64,000 bases of DNA from Deltaproteobacteria bacterium (GCA_025363655.1 JANYDK010000032.1:62001-126000), one strand, 5' to 3'; positions 14,878 through 23,955 are shown, counted from the first letter of the stretch. A program made the numbers and translations. The notes: a model not told the origin generated them from the letters alone.

Positions 14878-17800
14878 TCACTTGATGCCGCCGCACTTGT
14901 TCGGCGTTCCGCCGCCACCGCACGACGCCGGAGCGACGCACGCACCGCAGTGGAGGAGGCTGCCGCAGCCGTCGGGGTAGTCGCCGCACTCCGCACCTGC
15001 AGCAACGCAGGTGGTCGGGGTGCACGTGCCGCCGTCGCAGGCCGGGCAGGTCAGGATGCCACCACAACCGTCACCCTGCGGACCGCAACGACCACCGCAG
15101 CTGAGCGGAATGCAGGACGAGCCGGCATCCGGGCAGGGACCGCAGTCGATGGTGCCGCCGCAGCCGTCACCCGACGGACCGCAAGAGACGCCGAGCGCGA
15201 CGCAGGACTTCGGCGTGCAGCTTGAGCTGCTGCAGGCGCCGGGGACGCCACCGGCGCCGCACACCGCGGGAGCGACGCAGACACCACAATCGAGCGATCC
15301 GCCGCAACCGTCGGCCCACTTGCCGCAGGTGTAGCCGAGGCCGGTGCAGGTCTTCGCCGTGCACGTGGTGCCGCCGCAGGTGCCCGGGCTGCCCGTGCCA
15401 CCGCACGTCGCCGGAGCGACGCAGACGCCACAGTTGAGCGTTCCGCCGCAGCCGTCGGACCAGCTGCCGCAGTCGTGACCGAGCACGGTGCAGGTGGTCG
15501 GCGTGCAGCTCGCGCCGCCGCAGGTGCCGGGGACGCCGAGACCACCACAGGTGGCCGGCGCGGTGCACGTGCCGCAGCTGATGACGCCGCCGCAGCCGTC
15601 GGCCCAGCTACCGCACGTGAAGCCGAGGCCCGTGCAGGTCGAGGGGACGCAGCTGGAGGTGGCGCACTTGCCACCGGTGCTGCAGACCGCGGGAGGCGGG
15701 CAGCTGCCGCAGGCGAGAGCCCCGCCGCAACCATCGGGCGCCGCGCCGCATTCGATGCCCTGCGCCACGCAGGTGGTCGCGGTGCACGTCGGAGGCGGCG
15801 GCGGGACGGTCTCGTCGCAGACGCGCGAGGCGAGGTCGAAGAACATGAATTCGAGGGCGATTTCCTGCGAGGTCATCGTCTTCGTCGTGCAGCCCGAGGG
15901 GAAGTTGGAGCCCGTCGCGTCGCCCGAGGAAACGTGGATGTCGCTGAAGACGAAGCGACCGCAGACCGCGCCGGCAGCGGCGCCGACCGGAGTGTTGAAC
16001 GAGACGTACTGCGTGACGTTCGTGTATTTCGCGGCCGTGTTCGAGTCGGTGGCCGTGGGCGCCTGAATCCACTGGATGACGTCGGCCGTGTCGGTGACCG
16101 AGGTGATGCTGTGACGGCCGGTGTTGACCGGGAAGAGGCTCGGCGTCGCCGCCGAAGCTCCGCCGAAGTTCTTCATCCACTGGCTCATGAGCGCGCCCTT
16201 GGCGAAGGCGCCGCCGCCCGGAATGAGCGTCGTGAGGACGGTCTCTTGGGTCGGGTTGGTGAAGGGCTGGAACGTCCCGTTCCACTTGATGAGGCCCGGC
16301 CACGGGGCCGGACCGTTCTTCAGCCAGGTGTAGTGGTAGTGCTCGCCGAAGACCTTGCCGCCGACGTTGACGTACGACTGCATCGCGGCGAGCGCTGCTG
16401 CGCTCTTGTTGGTCGTGGTGTCGAGACCCTCACAGCCGAGCATCGCGATGTCGTAGGCCTTGAGGCCGTAGATGGGCGGAGTGGCGGTGGCCGACGGGTC
16501 GAGCTGGCTCCACAGCTGCGAGGCCATGGGGAACGTGGCACCACCGAGCGCGCCGTTGTACTTCGAGGTCGGCGTCGCGCCGCCGCCGTTGTAGCCGGTG
16601 AAGAGGTTGATGCGGCCGGTGCCCGTCGGGTTGGTGAACTCGGCGTCGTCGATGCCGATCTTGCGGAGGAGGCACTCGAGCGGATCGGCTTCACCGGTGG
16701 CGAGAGCGATCTTCGGGATGTTGCCTTCCGACTTGTTCTTCGGGAGGTGCGTGAGGGTCTTGGGAACGACGACGTCGGCGCACTTCGAAGTGGTGACGGT
16801 GATCGAGCGACGCCACTTCCCGATTTGGATGACGACCGGCACGTTGGTGTCGACCGGCATGTTGACGAGCTTGAAGGCGCCGTTGACGTCGGTCGTGGTG
16901 GTGACGAGCGGCGCGCCGGTGAGGCCTGCGTCGCACTTGTCGCAGCTCGCGCCGGTGGTGAGCGCGGTCAAGGCCGCGTTGGGCACGTAGACGAAGACGT
17001 TGGGGAGCGGACGGAGACCGGCGGGGTCGTAGACGACGCCGCTGATCGACGTGGTGCCGGTGCCTGGGCAGACGACCTGCTTGCAGGCGAGGTTGACGCA
17101 GGTGGTGCCGCCGCCGCCGCCGCACTTGCTCGGAGTGCCGCCGCCACCGCAGATGGCCGGCGCCGTACAACCGCCGCAGTTGGCGGTGAGGCCGCCGCAG
17201 CCGTCGGAGACTGCGCCGCAGGTGCCCGCCGGGAAGTCGGCGCAGGTCTTCTTGGTGCACGCGCTACCGCCGCCGCAGACGCTGGCGACGCCGCCGCCGC
17301 CGCAGAACGCGGGCGCGCTGCAGGTGCCGCAGCTCGCGGTCACGCCACCGCAACCGTCGCTGACGACGCCGCAGGTGCCGACCGGGAAGTCGGCGCAGGT
17401 CTTCTTGGTGCACGCCGGCGCGCCGCCGCCGCAGACGCTCGCGGTGCCGCCACCGCCGCAGGTCGCCGGCGCGGTGCAGGTGCCGCAGTTGGCGGTGAGC
17501 GCTCCACAACCATCCGGTTGCGGGCCGCAGGTGCCGGGGAAGTCGACGCAGGTCTTGGCGACGCAGGTCGAGACGCCGCCGCCGCACACGCTGGCCGCGC
17601 CACCGCCGCCGCACGTCGCCGGCGAAGTGCAAGTTCCGCAGCTCGCCGTCAGGCCACCGCAGCCGTCGGAGACGGGACCGCAATTCGCGCCCCAATCGGT
17701 GCACGTCTTCTTCAGACAGGTCGAGGTGCTGCCGCCGCAGACGTTCGGTTTGCCGCCACCACCGCAGCTCTCGCCCGCGACGGTGCAGGTGCCGCATGTA

Positions 17801-18348
17801 GCGAGACCGCCGCAACCGTCGGCGACGGGGCCGCAGTTGTAGCCCATGTCCGCGCACTTCTTCGGCGTGCAGACGCCGCCGTCGGCGCCGCTGATTCCGC
17901 ACTCGTTGGGGACGCCGCCGCCGCCGCAGGATGCCGGCGCGGTACACGTGCCGCAGTCGATGAGACCGCCGCAGCCGTCACCTTGCTTGCCGCAGGTGGC
18001 CGCGAGATCGGCGCAGGTCTTCTTGGTACACGCCGCGGTGCCGCAGGTGCTCGCCTTGCCGCCACCGCCGCAGATCTCCGGCGCGCTGCACGTGCCGCAT
18101 TCGACGATGGCGCCGCAACCATCGGCGACAGGTCCGCAGTTGGTGCCGAGATCGGCGCACGTCTTGGCTTTGCATCCACCCGAATCGAGGATGAAGGGAC
18201 TGTCGACGTTGGTGTCGACGGTCACGCCGTCGAAGGTGGCATCACCTTCGATGCCGCCATCCAGGTCGATCGGCTCATTGCCGCTGCCGCCGCAACCCCA
18301 GGTCGCAGTGACGACCAATGCAACTGCGAACCGACCGAATGTGCGCAT
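14878..18348 (-). CDS. Giant Cys-rich repeat protein with central carboxypeptidase-regulatory and ThuA/GATase-like region
   Basis: This 1156-residue exported protein has a signal peptide with TATWGC at Cys 19 (weak lipobox). Residues 59-416 hold seven copies and residues 855-1156 seven more copies of a unit of about 30-53 residues with the core CGxxxDGCGGxxxCGxC and usually CGGGG; most copies have eight Cys. Between them, residues 417-854 contain a Cna/carboxypeptidase-regulatory-like beta domain (ISGVVYDPAGLRPLPNVFVYVP, split by its loop) and a segment resembling ThuA or class I amidotransferase folds (YDIAMLGCEGLD, YVNVGGKVFGEHYHYTWL). The role is unknown; a disulfide-stiffened surface fibre or adhesin is an inference. 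GGGAGGAG lies just before ATG 18348. Confidence 0.82.
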   Translation of the reverse strand: MRTFGRFAVALVVTATWGCGGSGNEPIDLDGGIEGDATFDGVTVDTNVDSPFILDSGGCKAKTCADLGTNCGPVADGCGAIVECGTCSAPEICGGGGKASTCGTAACTKKTCADLAATCGKQGDGCGGLIDCGTCTAPASCGGGGVPNECGISGADGGVCTPKKCADMGYNCGPVADGCGGLATCGTCTVAGESCGGGGKPNVCGGSTSTCLKKTCTDWGANCGPVSDGCGGLTASCGTCTSPATCGGGGAASVCGGGVSTCVAKTCVDFPGTCGPQPDGCGALTANCGTCTAPATCGGGGTASVCGGGAPACTKKTCADFPVGTCGVVSDGCGGVTASCGTCSAPAFCGGGGVASVCGGGSACTKKTCADFPAGTCGAVSDGCGGLTANCGGCTAPAICGGGGTPSKCGGGGGTTCVNLACKQVVCPGTGTTSISGVVYDPAGLRPLPNVFVYVPNAALTALTTGASCDKCDAGLTGAPLVTTTTDVNGAFKLVNMPVDTNVPVVIQIGKWRRSITVTTSKCADVVVPKTLTHLPKNKSEGNIPKIALATGEADPLECLLRKIGIDDAEFTNPTGTGRINLFTGYNGGGATPTSKYNGALGGATFPMASQLWSQLDPSATATPPIYGLKAYDIAMLGCEGLDTTTNKSAAALAAMQSYVNVGGKVFGEHYHYTWLKNGPAPWPGLIKWNGTFQPFTNPTQETVLTTLIPGGGAFAKGALMSQWMKNFGGASAATPSLFPVNTGRHSITSVTDTADVIQWIQAPTATDSNTAAKYTNVTQYVSFNTPVGAAAGAVCGRFVFSDIHVSSGDATGSNFPSGCTTKTMTSQEIALEFMFFDLASRVCDETVPPPPPTCTATTCVAQGIECGAAPDGCGGALACGSCPPPAVCSTGGKCATSSCVPSTCTGLGFTCGSWADGCGGVISCGTCTAPATCGGLGVPGTCGGASCTPTTCTVLGHDCGSWSDGCGGTLNCGVCVAPATCGGTGSPGTCGGTTCTAKTCTGLGYTCGKWADGCGGSLDCGVCVAPAVCGAGGVPGACSSSSCTPKSCVALGVSCGPSGDGCGGTIDCGPCPDAGSSCIPLSCGGRCGPQGDGCGGILTCPACDGGTCTPTTCVAAGAECGDYPDGCGSLLHCGACVAPASCGGGGTPNKCGGIK
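14881..15786 (-). repeat. C-terminal Cys-rich repeat array (7 units)
   Basis: There are seven tandem coding units, four of about 145 bp and shorter ones of 105 and 90 bp, each encoding the CGxxxDGCGG core. They are more diverged from each other than the N-terminal units. Confidence 0.8.
17101..18174 (-). repeat. N-terminal Cys-rich repeat array (7 units)
   Basis: There are seven tandem units of 144-159 bp encoding Cys-x4-Cys...CGxxxDGCGGxxxxCGTC...CGGGG. Units 4 to 7 are nearly identical in protein sequence, which suggests recent duplication or gene conversion. Confidence 0.85.
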
Positions 18349-18573
18349 GAGCAGCTCCTCCCAACGGATGAGTCACAACCGGGACTCTCCAAGTACGAAG
18401 TACGAACTTTCAGATCACCTCCTCGACGACGTTGCCGCAAGCCGCGATTTGGGCTCTTCCGTCCCAGTGAACGAGGAAACTCCGCCTTTCGCCTACCTGG
18501 TAGTCGAGCGGAACATGGCATTGCGCAACCTTCCTCTGCTCGCGTCGTCATTCGTAGATGACATGTGCGTACG

Positions 18574-19074
18574 TCAGGCGTCGATCAGGTGCTCGCGAAA
18601 GACCTCGACGATGGCGGCGACGACGCGATCGACGGTGAGGTGCTCGGGTTCGGGAAGCGCGGAGACCACCACGGTCGGCAGCGCGTGGTTCGCTTGTCGG
18701 AGATAGGCGCGGAGATTCTCGAGGGTGGCGATGGGGGTGGTTGCATCGTCACCCGCGACGAAGATGACGCCGTCGACGCCGGTCAGCAGCAGCGGCAAGT
18801 GCTCGGCGCGCGGCTCGCCGTCGAGCGCGAAGAGGTGGAGGTGCAGCGCGTGATCGAAGAGCGAGATGCCCAGCGGTGCGTCGAAGAAGAGAACGGTGGC
18901 GCCGATCGGGAGGACGCGATCGTCGCCGTGCACCTTTCGCAGCACGACCTCCGCGTCCTCGCGATTCGCGCGCGCGTGGGCCTCGCGCAGACGACGCGCG
19001 TTCTCTTTCGCGTCGGGTCCATAGAAGGCGACCTTCATGTTCAAGTGTCCGGTGGCAGGATCGAGAAAGGGCAT
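18574..19074 (-). CDS. MglA-like small GTPase homologue without P-loop (pseudo-GTPase)
   Basis: This 166-residue protein aligns with the polarity GTPase MglA from its first residue: MPFLDPATGHLNMKVAFYGP against the MglA start MSFINYSSREINCKIVYYGP, and later LLLTGVDGVIFVAGDD, matching the MglA segment KGVDGVVFVADSQ, then ATLENLRAYL. However, where MglA has GPGLCGKTTN this protein reads GPDAKENARR, so the Walker A Lys and Thr are gone, and the NKRD base-recognition motif is replaced by SALPEPE. It should not bind GTP in the normal way. No mglB-like neighbour is seen. The start is supported by the MglA alignment; it is divergent from the metzincin gene. Confidence 0.78.
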   Translation of the reverse strand: MPFLDPATGHLNMKVAFYGPDAKENARRLREAHARANREDAEVVLRKVHGDDRVLPIGATVLFFDAPLGISLFDHALHLHLFALDGEPRAEHLPLLLTGVDGVIFVAGDDATTPIATLENLRAYLRQANHALPTVVVSALPEPEHLTVDRVVAAIVEVFREHLIDA

Positions 19075-19104
19075 CGAGAGCGCTCCGCGGCGACGACCCT
19101 AGCG

Positions 19105-19126
19105 GTGACACGGTCGCGTGACACGG
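19105..19126. repeat. Direct repeat in divergent promoter region
   Basis: GTGACACGG occurs twice with a 13-bp period, between the MglA-like gene and the metzincin gene. It may be a regulator site. Confidence 0.3.
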
Positions 19127-19222
19127 CTTCCGCGCGCGGCGGGTTCGGGTAGTGACTCGGGAAAAATCCTCGCAATCAGGGTGTGCGTGCGAGCGGCATG
19201 GTCGCTGCTGTGTCCACGTCCC

Positions 19223-20980
19223 ATGCGAGCTCACATCCTCTGCGGTCTGCGAAGCATCGCTCTCCACGCTGGCGTTCTCGGCCTCTCGGCGCTCGTCGGT
19301 TGCTCCGTCGGACAGATCGACGGCGCCGCGCCCGAGTCGGAAACGGGCGGGGAGGGTCCGCTCCCCACCCCGTCCACTCCAGTCCCCACCGACAGTGGAT
19401 CACCGGAAACCAAGGGTGATGCGTCTCCTGGAAGCGACACTTCGGCAGACAGCGCCGGTGAGGACGTGCAGGTCCCCGTCGCGCCCCCCCTCGACTCGAC
19501 CGGGTATCCCGCCGACGATCCCGCGGCTCCCGACACGCACGCGCTCTCGGCCGATCTCGCCGAGCATCTGACGATCACCGAGGTCGCCTCGTACCAATCG
19601 CTGAAGGTGTCACTCGCGCGAGATGGCGCGCCGGTCGCACGTCCGAAGTGGGAGAAGATTTTCGGCGCGAGCCCGGCCGTGGTGCCGATCGTCGCCGGGC
19701 GCGACGCGCTTCTTCGCATCTTCGTCAAGCCCGAAGCAGGCTTCGTGGCGGGGACGATCACTGCGCGCGTGAAGGTGCAGCGCAAAGGCGACAAGGGCCT
19801 GGAGTCCAAAATTTTCTCGGGGACCAAGGCGGTGAGCGCGGCCTCGAGCGATGGCGACCTCGGCTCGACGATCAACGTCGTCATTCCCGCGGCGGCGCTC
19901 GTTCCGGGCGTCTCGTTCGGTGTGGTGCTCAACGCCAAGGTGACGAGCGAAGCGCCCAAAGGCTTGCACTCGGCGCGCTATCCGCGTGATGGAGCGCTCG
20001 CCGACTTCGGCGTCGCACCCGGCGGCGACGTCCTCAAGGTGGTGCTCGTTCCGATGCGCTACCAAGGCGACGGCTCGGGGCGACTCCCCGACACCAGCGC
20101 GACGCAGGTCGAGTTCTATCGCGATCAATTCTTCCGCAAGTACCCGGTCGCGCGCGTCGACATTCGCATCCACGCTCCGATCGACTACTCGTCGGTCGTC
20201 ACCCACGATGCCGGCATCGGCGACATGCTCAACGTCATCGGCGGGCTTCACACCAAGGAGAAGGCGGCGGACAACGAGTATTACATCGGCCTCCTCCAGC
20301 CGGCGGCGAAGTTCTGGGACTTCTGCGGCAGCGGTTGCGTCGCCGGGCTCAGCTTCGTCGGCTCACCGTCGAGCGTGTGGTGGGGCTACAGCGGCGCCGA
20401 TTGGGCGGCCGGCGTCGGCGCGCACGAAGTCGGTCACGCGCATGGATTGCCGCACGCGCCGTGTGGCACGACCGACCCTGATTTCTGGCCGTCCGACGCC
20501 GATCATCAGAGCGCCAAGCTCGGGTCGTGGGGCTGGGATCCGGTCGAGAAGAAGCTCTTCGATCCGGGTGGCGACGCCAACGAGAGCGCGAAGGGCACCT
20601 ACCGCGACGTCATGAGCTACTGCGGCCCGACGTGGATCGGTGACTTCAACTACGCCAAGCTCTGGCACCGCGTGCAAGCCGACAACGGGGTGAAGGCGGC
20701 CGACATCGTCGGTGCGGCGCCGACGTTCGAGAGCGTCTTCATCGACGAGACCGGCCGCGTGACCTGGCAGCCCGAGGCGGTGACGTGGCAGTCGTGGATG
20801 GAGAATGGCCAGCCTAAGTCGATCACCGTCCTCGATGCCGACGGCAAGGAGGCCGTGCGCACCGGTTACTACTTCCCGTACGACCATCTCCCCGGCGGGC
20901 ACATGCTCGTCCCCACCGAGAAGGGCCGCCGTCTCAAGGCCATTCGCCACGCGTCGCGTTTCGTCTTCGCCGCTCCGTGA
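19223..20980 (+). CDS. Lipoprotein zinc metalloprotease of metzincin type
   Basis: This 585-residue exported protein has a signal peptide ending ALVGC (Cys 27), followed by a Ser/Thr/Pro/Asp-rich linker to about residue 95. The catalytic signature HEVGHAHGLPH is at residues 401-411 (three zinc His and the general-base Glu), with a Met-turn MSY at 464-466, which together define the metzincin clan. Paired Cys (FCGSGC and others) suggest disulfides. The N-terminal 100-300 region is beta-rich. The overall type recalls M66-like secreted peptidases, but the subfamily cannot be fixed. ATG 19223 is set by the signal peptide. The GH18 gene follows 31 bp downstream. Confidence 0.85.
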   Translation: MRAHILCGLRSIALHAGVLGLSALVGCSVGQIDGAAPESETGGEGPLPTPSTPVPTDSGSPETKGDASPGSDTSADSAGEDVQVPVAPPLDSTGYPADDPAAPDTHALSADLAEHLTITEVASYQSLKVSLARDGAPVARPKWEKIFGASPAVVPIVAGRDALLRIFVKPEAGFVAGTITARVKVQRKGDKGLESKIFSGTKAVSAASSDGDLGSTINVVIPAAALVPGVSFGVVLNAKVTSEAPKGLHSARYPRDGALADFGVAPGGDVLKVVLVPMRYQGDGSGRLPDTSATQVEFYRDQFFRKYPVARVDIRIHAPIDYSSVVTHDAGIGDMLNVIGGLHTKEKAADNEYYIGLLQPAAKFWDFCGSGCVAGLSFVGSPSSVWWGYSGADWAAGVGAHEVGHAHGLPHAPCGTTDPDFWPSDADHQSAKLGSWGWDPVEKKLFDPGGDANESAKGTYRDVMSYCGPTWIGDFNYAKLWHRVQADNGVKAADIVGAAPTFESVFIDETGRVTWQPEAVTWQSWMENGQPKSITVLDADGKEAVRTGYYFPYDHLPGGHMLVPTEKGRRLKAIRHASRFVFAAP

Positions 20981-21011
20981 GCTTCGCAGTCACCCCGAGG
21001 GATCGAACACC

Positions 21012-22244
21012 ATGCCGAAGAAACTCGCTCGTTTTCATGCTGCTTTCGGAGCTCGTCTGGCCATCTTCACCACCGCGCTCGCAGCCGTCGCCTGCACCCA
21101 AGAGACGGGCAGCGCGGACGATCTCGACGGCGCGGTCGATGGAGCCGATGGACCTGACGGCGGCAAGATCGGTAGCGACGCCAAGAGCGACGCCATCGGC
21201 TCCGACGGAGGCGTCGTCGATCCGATCGACACCGGCGGTGGCGGCTTCGACAGTGGCACGCACGATGGCGGACCGGTCGACGCGCCTCCAGGGTCCGACG
21301 CGACGCCACCGCCCGACGCGACGACCCCTCCGCCGGCTTCGGGCACCGACTACGCGCCCTACTTCTTCACCTGGGAGTGGGGCGGTGGAGGGAGCGGCAA
21401 GTTCTCGTCGCTCGTCGACTTGCACGACAAACACGGCCTCACCGGCGCCACCATCGCCTTCGCGCTCGCCGATGGCGGCAAGTGCGCGGCGACCCGCGAG
21501 GTCTTCGATCACCTCGCCGACGCCAAGGCGTTCATGGCCAAAGGCGGTCAGCTCAAGGTCTCGTTCGGCGGCGCTTCCGGCGACTATCTCGATTACATCT
21601 GCACCGACTCCAACTCCTTCGCCAAAGCGATCGAAGACTTCGTCGACGGCACCGGCGTCACCGACCTCGACTTCGACATCGAGCAAGGGAGCAAGTCGTT
21701 CAACGCCACCGTCGACTCGCGACGCGCGGTCGCATTGAAGAAGGTGCAGGACGAGCGCAAGGCCGTGAAGATCAGCTTCACGTTGGCAGCGGCGCCGAGC
21801 TCGGGCGACGGCTCGGGCGGGCTCACCTCGGAGGGCATCGGCCTCCTGAAAGCGGTGCTCTCGAAGGGCGTGGTCGTCTCGCACGTCAATTTGATGTTGA
21901 TGGACTACGGCGGTGGCTTTGCCGGCAAGCCGCTGGCGCCGCCCTCGATTGGTTCGCTGAAGGACGCGAACGCCCAGCTGCGCGGCCTCATCTCCGGCCT
22001 CACCGAGGCGCAGGCCTACCAGATGCTCGGCGCCACTCCGATGATCGGCGTCAACGACGACAGCTCGACCTTCTCGCTCGCCGACGCCAAGAGCCTCACC
22101 GACTTCGTCAAGCTGCAGAAAATCGGCCTCGTCGCCTTCTGGGGCATCAACCGCGACTACGTTTGCACGGCCGGCAAGGACACCTGCTCGATGGTCGACG
22201 TCAAAGACTTCGACTTCCACAACATCCTCAAGGCGGTGCACTGA
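21012..22244 (+). CDS. Lipoprotein glycoside hydrolase family 18 (chitinase-like)
   Basis: This 410-residue protein has a signal peptide ending AAVAC (Cys 28) and an Asp/Gly/Pro-rich linker to about residue 110. The catalytic domain shows the GH18 strand motif LKVSFGGASG and the active-site DLDFDIE at residues 218-224, where the last Glu is the proton donor. It resembles bacterial exochitinase-type proteins that start with a YFFTWEWG stretch. A chitin or chito-oligosaccharide substrate is likely but not shown. AGGGA lies 9 bp before ATG 21012. It is probably in one transcript with the metzincin gene upstream, and its last 17 bp overlap the convergent phosphatase gene. Confidence 0.87.
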   Translation: MPKKLARFHAAFGARLAIFTTALAAVACTQETGSADDLDGAVDGADGPDGGKIGSDAKSDAIGSDGGVVDPIDTGGGGFDSGTHDGGPVDAPPGSDATPPPDATTPPPASGTDYAPYFFTWEWGGGGSGKFSSLVDLHDKHGLTGATIAFALADGGKCAATREVFDHLADAKAFMAKGGQLKVSFGGASGDYLDYICTDSNSFAKAIEDFVDGTGVTDLDFDIEQGSKSFNATVDSRRAVALKKVQDERKAVKISFTLAAAPSSGDGSGGLTSEGIGLLKAVLSKGVVVSHVNLMLMDYGGGFAGKPLAPPSIGSLKDANAQLRGLISGLTEAQAYQMLGATPMIGVNDDSSTFSLADAKSLTDFVKLQKIGLVAFWGINRDYVCTAGKDTCSMVDVKDFDFHNILKAVH

Positions 22245-22884
22245 CGCCACGCAGCCGTAGGCCGGTGACGCACCACTTGCCGTTGTCGAACAGTGCGCCA
22301 GGCGTGCTCTGCGAGAGCGTGACGACGTCGGCGTTGTGTGGATTGTCGATGGTGTCGAACTGCTCGATCGAGAGGTGAAGAAAGCGCATCACGAAGCAGC
22401 GAATCGCCAGCCCGTGGGTGACGATGAGCACCCTCTCGGCACCTTTGCGCTCGATCTGACGCATCATCCCTTCGAGGAAGCCCGACGTTCGATCGAAGCA
22501 ATCGGCCGGGCTCTCTCCGCCTCGAAATCGGTAATAGAACCACCCGTGCGTGCGCTGAAGTTGCTCCTGCTCACGCGCGTCTTCGTATCCGTGCTCGACC
22601 TCGCGCAGCCGCGGATCTTCGTAGCGTCTTCGCGTCTTCGCCTCTTTTGGGGTGTGGCCCGATCCGATCAGCATCTCGTCGAGCGTCTCGCGCGTGCGTC
22701 GATAGGGCGAACAATAGAGAAGTGCGCCGTCGAGGAACGCGCGTCCGACCTCGGCGCCTGCCATTCGCGCCTGCTCTCGCCCGTGAGCGGTGAGGACGAC
22801 GTTGTGATCACCGATTTCGCGGGCGAGCTCGTAGCGGAGGTTCGCTTCGGACTCGCCATGGCGGACGAGCTTGAGGGTGAGCAT
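22228..22884 (-). CDS. Histidine phosphatase family protein (phosphoglycerate-mutase-like)
   Basis: This 218-residue cytoplasmic protein begins with the RHG catalytic motif (LVRHGESEANLR) holding the phospho-accepting His, followed by LTAHGREQARMAG, YCSPYRRTRET with the Arg pocket, and the second catalytic His in VLIVTHGLAIRCF. These are all the expected residues. The substrate is unknown in this broad family (phosphorylated sugars, alcohols or proteins). The 3' end overlaps the GH18 gene on the other strand by 17 bp. Confidence 0.88.
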   Translation of the reverse strand: MLTLKLVRHGESEANLRYELAREIGDHNVVLTAHGREQARMAGAEVGRAFLDGALLYCSPYRRTRETLDEMLIGSGHTPKEAKTRRRYEDPRLREVEHGYEDAREQEQLQRTHGWFYYRFRGGESPADCFDRTSGFLEGMMRQIERKGAERVLIVTHGLAIRCFVMRFLHLSIEQFDTIDNPHNADVVTLSQSTPGALFDNGKWCVTGLRLRGVSAPP

Positions 22885-22906
22885 GCCTCACGAGGATAGC
22901 TTGCGG

Positions 22907-23728
22907 TCAGACGTCGCTCTTCGCGATCACGAGCTTCGTGTGCTCGGTGTACGTCTTGATGGTGTAGAACTGCAACGAGTCCGTGTGCTTCGGCGGGTCC
23001 TTGGTGACCTTGTCGACGACGAGCACCAGGCTGACGCCTTCGCCTTGATACGTCAGCGTCCCGGCGCGAGCTTCGCCGGCCGGCCATGCCGACCATCCAG
23101 CGAGGTCGGCGGCGGCGATCTGGAGGGTGAACGACCCGCGCCCGGTGGAGTCGATCGTCCACGCACCGATCGACGACGTCGAGCTGCTCGTTTTCGCGCC
23201 CCCGAGCGAGAGTTGGAAACCTGCGCCGCCGGTCCCCGAGGGCACGACGGTCGGCTTCGCGACGTCGCCGCTCGCCTTCAGGTACTTGAGCTCGGTCGGC
23301 TTGAATCCAATCGTGATGTGGATATTCGTCTTCGGCGTGTCCTTCGTCATCGCCGGAAATGAAATCGACGTCACGCTGCTCGGACCGAGCGAGAAGACCT
23401 CGCCCCCCAGCCGAATCGTCCAGCTCGTCCCGCTCTGCGGCAGAAGTCGATCGAGTCCCGCGCCCAGTGGCACGCGTACGACCAGCGGCGTCGCGCTCCC
23501 CGACTGCAGGCGCGTCAGCGGCGTCGTCGACGAAGGCGTGCTCACGTCCTGAAAGGCGATGCTCGTCCCATCCCCGAGCGTCAGCGCGCCCGAGGTGGCC
23601 GTGCTCACGGGACTCTCCGACGCCGCGAGGGCCTCTCCCTCTTCAGTCATGGGCGCTGCGCACCCGACGACCCCGCAGCACGCGACACCCACGATGAAGA
23701 GGCCGAACGAACGACGAATGAAAGGCAT
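22907..23728 (-). CDS. Lipoprotein of unknown function
   Basis: This 273-residue protein has a signal peptide ending GVVGC (Cys 23), a short Glu/Ala/Ser linker and a beta-rich mature domain without a recognised family (stretches such as SWTIRLGGEVFSLGPSS and GSFTLQIAAADLAGWSAWP). There are no Cys after the lipobox. It is divergent from the Old Yellow Enzyme gene across 227 bp that contain repeated TTGC/GCAA motifs. Confidence 0.68.
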   Translation of the reverse strand: MPFIRRSFGLFIVGVACCGVVGCAAPMTEEGEALAASESPVSTATSGALTLGDGTSIAFQDVSTPSSTTPLTRLQSGSATPLVVRVPLGAGLDRLLPQSGTSWTIRLGGEVFSLGPSSVTSISFPAMTKDTPKTNIHITIGFKPTELKYLKASGDVAKPTVVPSGTGGAGFQLSLGGAKTSSSTSSIGAWTIDSTGRGSFTLQIAAADLAGWSAWPAGEARAGTLTYQGEGVSLVLVVDKVTKDPPKHTDSLQFYTIKTYTEHTKLVIAKSDV

Positions 23729-23821
23729 GCGCCGCGGACAGCAGCCTTCGTGCCACCACCATCGCGCACAAAATCAGCATGATTTCTCGTCGATCCTCGT
23801 CGCCTGCAACATGCTCCGGGG

Positions 23822-23909
23822 TTGCATGCAATCGCGCTCGCGCCCGCAGTCCCGACGTCACGGCCCCCAGGCGGGATTGTTGCTCCCAGCGCAACACTCA
23901 GTTGCATGC
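23822..23909. promoter_or_regulatory. Repeated GTTGCATGC elements between divergent genes
   Basis: GTTGCATGC occurs at 23821-23829 (within the 10-bp palindrome TTGCATGCAA) and at 23901-23909. Between them is an inverted repeat TGTTGC-N7-GCAACA (23878-23896). The cluster sits upstream of both the OYE gene and the divergent lipoprotein gene. A shared regulator site is inferred. Confidence 0.4.
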
Positions 23910-23955
23910 GACCAAAGTGCGAACCGAGATTCGCGGGTCCTGCATCGGACCGCGC

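Noticed and set aside
15475..18561. Plus-strand open frame of about 1028 codons
   Set aside because: It lies antisense to the Cys-rich repeat gene and is made of Ala/Arg/Gly repeats; the minus strand has signal peptide, Shine-Dalgarno, repeats and terminator.
18349..18573. Small RNA or tRNA in the gap before the Cys-rich gene
   Set aside because: No cloverleaf or strong stem was found; only a 7-bp direct repeat (GTACGAA twice) is visible.
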